NCBI GenBank assembly: GCA_038237515.1
Contig: JBBRYP010000083.1
Coordinates: 1-14,030, forward strand
Source of the DNA: JBBQDZ01 sp038237515
GTDB taxonomy: Bacteria > Actinomycetota > Thermoleophilia > Gaiellales > Gaiellaceae
Direction of reading: 5' to 3'
Length of the DNA stretch: 14,030 nucleotides
Below the pieces are notes generated by a model. That model saw nothing but the letters and a program-made list of their open reading frames with translations. It was not told where the DNA came from and did not search any database. This document shows positions 7,350 through 13,892 of this stretch, piece by piece; positions within the stretch are counted from its first letter, which is position 1; the number at the start of each line of letters is the position of its first letter. A program made the translations under genes and the position numbers.

Positions 7350-8588
7350 TCAGGGGTCTGGAGCGGCGCCGCCTATCCAGCCGCGCCGCTGCAGCGTGAG
7401 GCGAGCGCGCAGGCGGAGCTCGTCCAAGCGAAGACGTCCGAGCGGCGCGCGAGGAGGAGCGGGAGCCGGCTCGAGCAACCGCAGCAGGGGCTGCACGACC
7501 CGCGGCCAGGCCAGCTCTAGCCGGACGAGCGCGAGTCGCTCGCGAATGCGCGCCCGCTCGTCGCGGTCCTCGACCAACGCGCGGATCGCGTCCCGCCAGC
7601 CGTCGACGTCGCCGGGCGCGACCGTGCGGCCGACCCGGTGCCGCTCGATCAGCTCGCCCAGCTCGTCCCCGCTCGTCGTCACCGTCGGCAGGCCGGCCCA
7701 GAAGTAGTCGAGCAGCCGAGTGCGGAACGAGAGCCGTGTCTCGAGGGTGTCGAGGTGCGCTGAGACGCCGAGGTCGGCCTCGCAGAGGTACGCCGCCCGC
7801 TCCGCGTACGGAACCCAGCCCGGCAGCGCGAAGACGTTCGTGTTCAGCACGCCGAGATCACGCGCCACCGTCAGCGCTCGCTCGGCCGCGTTTCCGAGGC
7901 GGCTCGGGGGCACGCCGAGGAAGACGAGGCGCGCGTCGCCGCCGGCGACCGCGCGGACGACCGTCTCGGGATCGAACCATTCCGCAAGGCCACCGCCCCA
8001 GAGCAGCACCTGGTCGCTCTCGCCTATGCCAGGCACGACGCCCCTCAGCACGGCCCGGTCGTGGCGCGGCGGGTCGTCCGACACGCCGTACGGAACGACG
8101 CCGACGAGCGAACGGAACGACGGATCGCGGCGATACGTTGCCGGATCGAGACGGCGGAGAGCCGCGAGCATGCCGAGGAGGTAGTCGCGCTGGCGCTCGC
8201 CGGCGCAGACGAAGGCGTCGCCGGTCGCGAGCGCCGCGGTCTGCGCGACGGCTGCGGCATGTCCGTGGGCACTCCAACCGGTGGCCAGGGCCTCGGGAAG
8301 CGCGGGAACGGAGAGGTCGAACACGAGCCGCGTGCGGCCGGCGAGCCGCCGCAGCGCCTCACCGGGCAGCTGCCGCGTGACGATCGCGTCGAACCCGGCG
8401 AGCCGGCGTGCGAGCGCCAGCGGCCGCCAGCTCTCGACGCCGACGACGCCGCGGTCTTCGTCCGCCTCCGGTCCGAGGAGCGTGACGTCGTGGACTTTTG
8501 CGAGCTCCTGCGCGAGGTGGTACGCGCGAATGCCGGCGCTCGACATCGACCTGCCCACCGGCACGTGCGAGAGGACGGCGATGCGCAC
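7350..8588 (-). CDS. glycosyltransferase, GT-B fold (GT4-like)
   Basis: A 412-residue GT-B transferase. The first domain begins with the strand MRIAVLSHVPVG and the loop SSAGIRAYHLAQEL (17-30), the usual glycine-loop and helix start. The second domain contains VPYGVSDDPP at 165-174, LLWGGGLAEWFDPET at 195-209 and the nucleotide-sugar region RLSFRTRLLDYFWAGLPTV at 285-303. The length is normal for the group. The C-terminal end, about 385-399, is a basic helix RLRLDELRLRARLTL that resembles the tails of two other proteins in the window. ATG 8588 gives a natural N-terminus. It is separated by 110 bp of palindrome-rich sequence from the upstream transferase. The donor is unknown; no feature marks it as a Kdo transferase. 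Confidence 0.85.
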   Translation of the reverse strand: MRIAVLSHVPVGRSMSSAGIRAYHLAQELAKVHDVTLLGPEADEDRGVVGVESWRPLALARRLAGFDAIVTRQLPGEALRRLAGRTRLVFDLSVPALPEALATGWSAHGHAAAVAQTAALATGDAFVCAGERQRDYLLGMLAALRRLDPATYRRDPSFRSLVGVVPYGVSDDPPRHDRAVLRGVVPGIGESDQVLLWGGGLAEWFDPETVVRAVAGGDARLVFLGVPPSRLGNAAERALTVARDLGVLNTNVFALPGWVPYAERAAYLCEADLGVSAHLDTLETRLSFRTRLLDYFWAGLPTVTTSGDELGELIERHRVGRTVAPGDVDGWRDAIRALVEDRDERARIRERLALVRLELAWPRVVQPLLRLLEPAPAPPRAPLGRLRLDELRLRARLTLQRRGWIGGAAPDP

Positions 8589-8698
8589 CGGCTCAGCGGC
8601 GAGAATCGCCGGCCGGCCGCAGCCCGGCCGCCCGGCCGCGGTCCGAGACGAGGCGCTCGCGTGGCTCGGCCGCGGCGGTCAGCGACACGCGGACACGT

Positions 8699-9889
8699 TC
8701 ACGGCGCAGCGAGCTTACCGCCGATACCCCAAGCCTGCGCGAGCGCCGGCCGCTGCGCCTCCGCGTTGTAGCGCCCGAGGGCGACCCGCCGGGCGTTTCG
8801 CTGCATCCCCGCGAGGCGGGCCCGGTCCACCGCCAGCTCTTCCAGGGCGCCTGCCAGCGCGTCCGGCTGCCCCGGCTCGAACGTCAGCCCCACGCCCTCC
8901 CGCTCGACGAATGCGGCGAGCCCGGGAAAGGCGGGAACGGCGACGGCCAGCCCCGCCATCAGGTAGTCGAAGAGCTTGTTCGGAAAGGAGAGCTCGTTGT
9001 TGCGGGTCGCCGGGCGGTCGAAGATCAGGCCCACGTCGAAGCTCGCGAGGGCCTCGACGAGTCGATCCGGCGGGAACGGCTCGGCGACTTGGACGCGGTC
9101 GCCAAGTTCCCGCGAGCGGATCTCCTCCTGCAGCACGGTTGCCGGAAAGCGGACGACGCGAATCGTCAGGGCCACGTTCTTCGCCGCTGCGAGCGCGTCC
9201 AGGAGGTCGCTCGGCGGTCGGCCGGGGCCGAACGCGCCCTGGTAGACCGCGCGAAGCGGCCCCGGCTTCCGCGGCGAAGGATCGCGCGGCTCGCGCGCAG
9301 GGGCGTTCAGGACTACGATCGGCTCTGCGGGCAGCCAGAGGAGGCGCCTCAGTTCCTCCGCAAGCGGTTCGCTCACCGTGACGACGGCGTCCGCCCGCCG
9401 TGCCAGCGCGCCCTCGAGCGGCCCGACGGCGGCGCGCCACAGCCGCGGCGGATCCGCATCGAACTCGCTGTAGAGCTCGTGGGCGTCGTAGACGAGGCGT
9501 GCACGGGAGCGCCTGGCGAGGAGCCAGGCGGCGGGGAGCGTCTCGAGGTCGTTCGCGTGCACCACGTCCACGCGGCCGAGCGCGCGGCCACCCTGCCAGA
9601 GCGCGAGCGTCCGCATGCCGAGCCGGAGCAGGCGGAAGCCGCCGCGCAGCTCGCGAGCGACCGTCGTCTCGCCCAGCGCGACCGCGCTTTCGTGCGCGAG
9701 CCGAGGCGCGCCGCGCCGGCCGACGCGCCGGACGGGGATCGGGAGATCGACCGGCGGCTCGCCCGTGATCTGCCCAGACAGACCGACGACGTCCAGGCCG
9801 AGAGAGACCGCGGCTGCGACCTGGCGGCGGGCTCGGACGTCCCGCGTCAGCTCGCTCGCCGTGACCACCAGCAGGCGCCGAGGCGGCAC
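8699..9889 (-). CDS. glycosyltransferase, GT-B fold (GT4)
   Basis: A 396-residue GT4-type transferase. Landmarks are VVHANDLETL at 109-118 and YDAHELYSE at 134-142 (acceptor-side domain), VTVSEPLAEEL at 170-180 at the domain border, and NNELSFPNKLFDYLMAG at 297-313, where the Glu and Lys contact the nucleotide sugar in related enzymes. The HANDLET/DAHELYSE pair is frequent in transferases of surface-glycan clusters. The start is GTG 9889, giving MPPRRLLVVTAS, only 6 bp after the kdsA stop, so it is in the same operon and follows kdsA directly. The C-terminal helix (RRVALGRYNAE) is the one matched by the remnant at 3705-3851. Specificity is not readable from the sequence. Confidence 0.87.
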   Translation of the reverse strand: MPPRRLLVVTASELTRDVRARRQVAAAVSLGLDVVGLSGQITGEPPVDLPIPVRRVGRRGAPRLAHESAVALGETTVARELRGGFRLLRLGMRTLALWQGGRALGRVDVVHANDLETLPAAWLLARRSRARLVYDAHELYSEFDADPPRLWRAAVGPLEGALARRADAVVTVSEPLAEELRRLLWLPAEPIVVLNAPAREPRDPSPRKPGPLRAVYQGAFGPGRPPSDLLDALAAAKNVALTIRVVRFPATVLQEEIRSRELGDRVQVAEPFPPDRLVEALASFDVGLIFDRPATRNNELSFPNKLFDYLMAGLAVAVPAFPGLAAFVEREGVGLTFEPGQPDALAGALEELAVDRARLAGMQRNARRVALGRYNAEAQRPALAQAWGIGGKLAAP

Positions 9890-9895
9890 GGCGGC

Positions 9896-10714
9896 TCAGC
9901 CGGCGGCCGCAGCGACGCGCGTGACCTTCGCGAGGATCTCCTCGAGCGCGTCGAGCCGCACCATGTTGGCGCCGTCGCTCGGCGCTCCGTCGGGGTCGGG
10001 ATGCACCTCCAGGAAGAGCGCGTCGATTCCGACGGCCGCGCCCGCCCGTGCAAGGGGAGCGACGAACTCGCGCTGGCCACCCGATGTCCCGCCCAGACCG
10101 CCGGGCATCTGAACGCTGTGCGTCGCGTCCAAGCCCACCGGATACCCGAGGCCGCGGAGCTGCGGCAGAGCCCGAAAATCGACGACGAGCGTGTTGTAGC
10201 CGAAGCTCGTCCCCCGTTCGGTCAGCAGCACCCGCCGCGTCCCTCCCTCCTCGAGTTTCTCCACGACGTGGCGCATGTCCCACGGGGCGAGAAACTGCCC
10301 TTTCTTGACGTTGACGGCGCGGCCGCTGGCAGCGGCAGCGAGCAGGAGATCCGTCTGCCTGCAGAGGAAGGCCGGAATCTGTACGACGTCGACCACCTCC
10401 GCGACCGGCGCGACCTGCGCCGCCTCGTGAACGTCCGTCAGCACAGCCACTCCGACGTCGGCCTTGACGCGCGCCAGGAGCTCGAGGCCCTCTGCCAGCG
10501 AGTGCCCGCGCGGCGACTTGATCGACGTGCGGTTCGCCTTGTCGAAAGAGGCCTTGAAGACGTAGCCGAGGCCGAGTCCGTCGCAGATGCGCCGGCACAC
10601 GGTCGCGATCTCGAGCGAGAGCGCGTGGTCCTCGAGCACGCACGGCCCTGCGATCAACGTGAGCGGGCAGCCGTCGCCAACGACGAGGCCGTCGGCGAGC
10701 TCGACGCGGATCAC
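9896..10714 (-). CDS. kdsA: 3-deoxy-8-phosphooctulonate (Kdo-8-P) synthase, metal-dependent type
   Basis: A 272-residue TIM-barrel enzyme that condenses phosphoenolpyruvate with D-arabinose-5-phosphate to give Kdo-8-phosphate. Signatures are IAGPC at 21-25, FKASFDKANRTS at 53-64, IPAFLCRQTDLL at 113-124, NVKKGQFLAPWD at 135-146, FGYNTLVVDFR at 171-181 and DATHSVQMPGG at 196-206. The four metal ligands of the Aquifex-type enzyme are all present: Cys25, His199, Glu236 and Asp247. Cys25 replaces the Asn of the metal-free E. coli class, so this is the metal-dependent class. The FDKANRTS and LCRQTD motifs mark KdsA rather than the related DAHP synthase. The start GTG 10714 overlaps the kdsB stop in a GTGA junction, so the genes are translationally coupled. 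Confidence 0.95.
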   Translation of the reverse strand: MIRVELADGLVVGDGCPLTLIAGPCVLEDHALSLEIATVCRRICDGLGLGYVFKASFDKANRTSIKSPRGHSLAEGLELLARVKADVGVAVLTDVHEAAQVAPVAEVVDVVQIPAFLCRQTDLLLAAAASGRAVNVKKGQFLAPWDMRHVVEKLEEGGTRRVLLTERGTSFGYNTLVVDFRALPQLRGLGYPVGLDATHSVQMPGGLGGTSGGQREFVAPLARAGAAVGIDALFLEVHPDPDGAPSDGANMVRLDALEEILAKVTRVAAAAG

Positions 10715-11439
10715 AGGCGCGAGACCCGCAGCAGCGCCTCTGCCGCCGTCAGGTCCTCCACCCTGTTCACCTCGAGGACGGGGTTCTCCGTCAGCGACAC
10801 CGCGATCCGGTGGCCGTGCTCGAGCGCGCGCAGCTGCTCCAGCCGCTCGCTCCGCTCGAGCACCGTCTCGGGGAGGTGCGCGTACCGCTGCAGAAACTCA
10901 CCTGTGAACGCGTAGAGGCCGAGGTGGTGGAGGTAGGGCGCGGTTCCCTCCGGCGAATGAGGGATCGGCGAGCGGGAGAAGTAGAGCGCGAAGCCGGCGC
11001 GGTCGCAGACGACCTTGACCACGTTCGGATCGGCTACTCGCTCGGGATCGAGCGGGCAGGCGACGGTCGCCATCTCCGGCGGGTCGCCTGCCTCGTAGGG
11101 TGTGAGAAGCCGCTCCAAGGTCGTCGAGGTCACGAACGGCTGGTCGGCCTGCACGTTTGCGACGACGTCGGCCTCTGGCCGGCGTGCAGCAACCTCGGCG
11201 ACCCGGTCGGTGCCGGTGCGATGGTCGCTGCGGGTGAGCTCCGCGCTGCCGCCGAAGCCGCGAACGCAGGCTTCGATCTCGTCGCTGTCGGTCGCGACGA
11301 TCACGTCGTCGAATCCCCGGTGGCGGGCACACGCCTCGTAGACCCATTCGACGAGCGGGCGCCCGCCGAGCCGGGCGAGCGGCTTTCGCGGAAACCGCTT
11401 CGCCTCCAAGCGCGCGGGGATCACCGCCAGTGTCGTCAG
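10711..11439 (-). CDS. kdsB: CMP-Kdo synthetase (3-deoxy-manno-octulosonate cytidylyltransferase)
   Basis: About 242 residues; activates Kdo as CMP-Kdo. Motifs, numbered from the start proposed here: IPARLEAKRFPRKPL at 7-21, DHRTGTDRVAE at 72-82, NVQADQPF at 95-102 with metal-binding Asp99, ALYFSRSPIP at 151-160, and HHLGLYAF at 171-178. Two positions are unusual: Q-A-D-Q-P where Q-G-D-E-P is usual, and Asn225 in EVNRVEDL where (V/I)-D-T is usual, an Asp thought to help hold magnesium. The start is uncertain. GTG 11424 would remove most of the first beta strand. CTG 11439 restores TTLAVIPAR and overlaps the kdsD stop as CTGA, the same geometry as the GTGA junction with kdsA, and is used here. 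It is the second gene of the kdsD-kdsB-kdsA operon. Confidence 0.9.
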   Translation of the reverse strand: MTTLAVIPARLEAKRFPRKPLARLGGRPLVEWVYEACARHRGFDDVIVATDSDEIEACVRGFGGSAELTRSDHRTGTDRVAEVAARRPEADVVANVQADQPFVTSTTLERLLTPYEAGDPPEMATVACPLDPERVADPNVVKVVCDRAGFALYFSRSPIPHSPEGTAPYLHHLGLYAFTGEFLQRYAHLPETVLERSERLEQLRALEHGHRIAVSLTENPVLEVNRVEDLTAAEALLRVSRL

Positions 11440-12410
11440 CGGAGCCCTGCTTGCACTATGTCGTGGAGGCGGAGCAGCCCGACGCAGCGTCCTCCGTTCG
11501 AGACGACGGGGAGCACCGCAATCTGCGACGGGCGGTCCTCCATCCTCCGGAGGGCGTCGTAGGCGAGGGTGTCGGGCGCGACCACCGTCGGCTTCGCGGT
11601 CATCACGTCGCGTGCCTCCACCGTCTCCAGCTCGGCGAGCGGGCCGTTCTGCAGGGCGCGGCGCACGTCGCCGTCGGTGACGAGTCCGAGCAGCCGGCCG
11701 TCGCCGTCGACGACGTTCGCGGCGCCGAGCCCTCCACGGGTGATGGCGTCGAGGACCTCGACGAAGCGCGTGTCCGGCGGGATCGTGGGGTTCTGCTCGC
11801 CGTCGTGCATGAGATCCGCGACGCGGAGCGTCAGTCGCTTGCCGAGCCGCCCGCCCGGATGATTGAGCGCGAAGTCCTCCACGGTGAACTCCTTCAGGGT
11901 CATGAGGATCCCGGCGAGCGCGTCGCCGATCGCGATCGCGACGGTTGTGCTCGCGGTGGGGGCGAGGTTGAGCGGGCAGGCCTCGACGTCCACCGCGGCG
12001 TCGAGCGCGACGTCCGCGAGCCGCGCCACGTGCGACGAGAGGCTCCCGACGATCGCGACGGTCGGGACGCTCCTGTTCCTCAGGTGGGTCAGCACGGTGA
12101 TCAGCTCCTCGCTCTCGCCGCTGTTCGAGACTCCGATCGCGACGTCGTCCGGTCCGACGACGCCGATGTCGCCGTGCAGGGAGTCGACGGCGTGCATGAA
12201 GATGGCGGCCGTGCCGGTGCTCGTCAGCGTGCTCGCGATCTTCCGCGCGGCGATCCCCGACTTGCCGGTTCCGAAGAGGACGACCTTTCCCTCGCAGCGA
12301 AGCAGCAGGTCGACGGCCCGCTCCAGCGCCGCCGTCTCGAGCCGCTCTGCGGCGGCGAGGATCGCGCCTGCCTCCGCCCGGAGAACGCGCACCGCCAACT
12401 CGGACCTCAC
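11436..12410 (-). CDS. kdsD: D-arabinose-5-phosphate isomerase (SIS + two CBS domains)
   Basis: A 324-residue enzyme converting ribulose-5-phosphate to arabinose-5-phosphate, the first committed precursor of Kdo. The SIS domain has GTGKSG at 47-52, HGD at 80-82 and SNSGESEE at 95-102, then LAPTASTT at 149-156 and GDALA at 162-166. The catalytic set of E. coli KdsD (Lys59, Glu111, Glu152, His193) corresponds to Lys50, Glu102, Glu143 and His184, all shifted by nine. Two CBS repeats follow, about 197-255 and 266-322. The length is nearly that of E. coli KdsD (328). GTG 12410 is chosen because it gives the expected N-terminal helix and a TAAGGT box lies 8 nt upstream; the upstream extension of the frame runs into the HAD gene and lacks family features. 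It is the probable first gene of a six-gene operon. Confidence 0.94.
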   Translation of the reverse strand: MRSELAVRVLRAEAGAILAAAERLETAALERAVDLLLRCEGKVVLFGTGKSGIAARKIASTLTSTGTAAIFMHAVDSLHGDIGVVGPDDVAIGVSNSGESEELITVLTHLRNRSVPTVAIVGSLSSHVARLADVALDAAVDVEACPLNLAPTASTTVAIAIGDALAGILMTLKEFTVEDFALNHPGGRLGKRLTLRVADLMHDGEQNPTIPPDTRFVEVLDAITRGGLGAANVVDGDGRLLGLVTDGDVRRALQNGPLAELETVEARDVMTAKPTVVAPDTLAYDALRRMEDRPSQIAVLPVVSNGGRCVGLLRLHDIVQAGLR

Positions 12411-12418
12411 GAGTGAAG

Positions 12419-12424
12419 ACCTTA
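12419..12424 (-). promoter_or_regulatory. putative -10 box for the kdsD operon
   Basis: On the minus strand TAAGGT (TANNNT) ends 8 nt before the GTG at 12410, so the transcript would have no leader or a one-base leader. No clear -35 box is present. The site lies within some 30 bp of where the opposite-strand HAD protein must begin, so the kdsD promoter overlaps the 5' end of that gene. Confidence 0.45.
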
Positions 12425-12447
12425 GCGCCGCCTCGGGTGCACGAACG

Positions 12448-13065
12448 GTCGTCCTCGACTTCGACGGAACGATCACGGAGCAGAACACGCTCCACCTTGC
12501 GGTCGCGCGGTTCGGCGACCTCGAGGCGCACGACCGCCGGCAGGCGGAGCTGGGGCGGACGGTCACGCTCGAGGAGGTCGTCGCCGGTGGCTACGGGTCG
12601 CTCTGCGCGCCGCGCGAAGCGGTGATTGACTGGCTGGCGCGGGAGACGCGGTTCCGTGCGGGCTTCCGCGACCTCGTCGAGCTCGTGGAGACGCAGGGCT
12701 GGCGCCTTGTCGTCGTCTCGTCGGGTGTCCGCGAGCTGATCGAGCCGCTGCTCGCCCGCCAGGGCCTCTCGCGTCTGGAGGTGGTCGCGAACGAGCTCGA
12801 GCGCGACTCGTGGACGGTTCGCTTCCGCGAGGCCGTCACCTGTGCCGTCTGTGGCGAGCGCTGCAAGCGTCCGGTCGTCGCCGGGCTCGCCTCGGTGGGG
12901 CAGGTCGTGTACGCGGGCGACGGCTATTCCGACGCGTGCGCCGCGGAGGCCGCCGATGTCGTCTTCGCGCGGGCGCGCCTCGCGGGGCACCTCGAGGAGC
13001 GATGCATCCCGTTCCAGCCGTTCGAGGACTTCTTCGACGTGCTCCACGCGCTCCTCGAGCGGTGA
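12448..13065 (+). CDS. HAD phosphatase, MtnX/SerB-like; candidate Kdo-8-phosphate phosphatase
   Basis: A haloacid dehalogenase-type phosphatase; 205 residues counted from the codon at 12448. All four HAD motifs are visible: DFDGTIT (4-10; nucleophile Asp4, acid Asp6), SSG (91-93), Lys140, and GDGYSD (158-163). A small helical cap fits between motifs I and II. The cluster C-A-V-C-G-E-R-C-K (132-140) recalls the Cys-rich loop of MtnX-like HAD proteins. It stands beside kdsD/B/A, where a Kdo-8-phosphate phosphatase is needed and no classical capless KdsC is seen, so it may fill that step; this is inference from context. No ATG, GTG or TTG lies in frame close to the motif I region; the coordinate marks the first codon of the recognisable domain. 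GTGs at 12413 and 12437 are one frame off, so a one-base error or a non-standard start is possible. It is divergent from kdsD. Confidence 0.75.
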   Translation, partial: VVLDFDGTITEQNTLHLAVARFGDLEAHDRRQAELGRTVTLEEVVAGGYGSLCAPREAVIDWLARETRFRAGFRDLVELVETQGWRLVVVSSGVRELIEPLLARQGLSRLEVVANELERDSWTVRFREAVTCAVCGERCKRPVVAGLASVGQVVYAGDGYSDACAAEAADVVFARARLAGHLEERCIPFQPFEDFFDVLHALLER

Positions 13066-13081
13066 GGGGGCGGATTCGCAG

Positions 13082-13858
13082 CTAGCGCCCGGCGAGCTTG
13101 CGCGCGCGGAACCGGACCTTCTCGAGAAGCGTCGGCTGTCGCGGCCCGAACTCGAAGACGACGGTGAAGAGTCGGCGGAAGGTCTGCTCCGGGCAGTCGA
13201 GTGCGCGCACGCCGTGCCATGCCTTCCGCGCGTTCTTGAACAGGAAGCTGTGGTTGTCGAGCATGCTGCTCGAGCGAACGCTCGCGAAGTCGCCGAAGTC
13301 CGGATTCATCGACTCGCCCCGCTTGCCGTCGAGGACGAGCGTCTGCCCGCCCCAACTCTCGTCCCAGTCCTCGCTCGTGTTGAAGTAGAAGAGGTGCGAG
13401 CCCGCCTTCTCGAGCGCGTCCTGGTGCGGGGAGACCTCCGACCCCCGGAAGCCCAGGTGCCACGCGTAGCGCTGCTCGAGGTCGTCGTCGCCGAGCAGCC
13501 TGGACACGAAGGAGCGGTACTCCGGCCCCTCGAGCTCGTCGATGAACGCCTGCCACGACGGCGCCAGCTCCTGGTGGTCGATCACAGCTCCCCCACCGTC
13601 CTCCTCCGCGTGGTACAGGGACTGCTCGTACGCGAGGTAGTACCGGTCGTGCGGCCGCTGCCCGTGTGCGCGCGCGATCCCCACATGCTTCTCGAATCGC
13701 TCGAGCGGTGGGAAGTCGCGGACAAGGGCGTCGAACGCCTCGGGGCGGAGCAGCTCCGGGAAGTTGAACCAGGGGTAGGGGTCGTTTCGGGTGAAGTGCT
13801 CCGCCGGAAAGCTCGCGAGCAGCTCGCTGTCGAGCATGGTTGCCACCGCGGCGGCCAC
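13082..13858 (-). CDS. 2-oxoglutarate/Fe(II)-dependent oxygenase
   Basis: A 258-residue oxygenase of the prolyl-hydroxylase-like 2OG-Fe(II) superfamily. The iron triad is His145-x-Asp147 in SPHQD and His215 in AWHGVR. Arg228 or Arg229 in the following strand (FRRLFTVVFE) is the likely 2-oxoglutarate anchor. SWGGQTLVLD at 168-177 is the usual turn in the jelly-roll core. Such enzymes hydroxylate proteins, small molecules or sugars, so the substrate is open. Its place next to the Kdo genes makes a sugar or glycan-assembly intermediate plausible. The start is GTG 13858 or, equally likely, ATG 13837 (MLDSELLASFPAEHF). The last residues, LLEKVRFRARKL, resemble the tails of two other proteins here. 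It converges on the HAD gene with a 16-bp gap. Confidence 0.83.
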   Translation of the reverse strand: MAAAVATMLDSELLASFPAEHFTRNDPYPWFNFPELLRPEAFDALVRDFPPLERFEKHVGIARAHGQRPHDRYYLAYEQSLYHAEEDGGGAVIDHQELAPSWQAFIDELEGPEYRSFVSRLLGDDDLEQRYAWHLGFRGSEVSPHQDALEKAGSHLFYFNTSEDWDESWGGQTLVLDGKRGESMNPDFGDFASVRSSSMLDNHSFLFKNARKAWHGVRALDCPEQTFRRLFTVVFEFGPRQPTLLEKVRFRARKLAGR

Positions 13859-13892
13859 GATACCGATGGCCGTGGAGCGTCGTCAGTCGGCC

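Noticed and set aside
8611..8640. Dense ggccg palindromes between two transferase genes
   Set aside because: Short overlapping GC words without a single clear stem or T-run; best explained by base composition.
9896..10714. DAHP synthase as an alternative for kdsA
   Set aside because: FDKANRTS, LCRQTD and the flanking kdsB and kdsD genes indicate Kdo-8-P synthase.
8498..10915. An 805-codon open frame on the plus strand across the transferases and kdsA
   Set aside because: It is antisense to well-supported genes, its translation is Arg/Ala/Pro/Asp-rich with no domain, and long empty frames are expected in DNA this GC-rich.
11440..13047. Upstream extension of the kdsB reading frame to 778 codons
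   Set aside because: It runs out of frame through kdsD and antisense to the HAD gene, and its translation is low-complexity Arg-rich.
12448..13065. Methionine-salvage phosphatase (MtnX) or phosphoserine phosphatase as the main call for the HAD gene
   Set aside because: The fold family fits, but no gene of either pathway is nearby, while a phosphatase step is missing in the adjacent Kdo pathway; kept only as an alternative.
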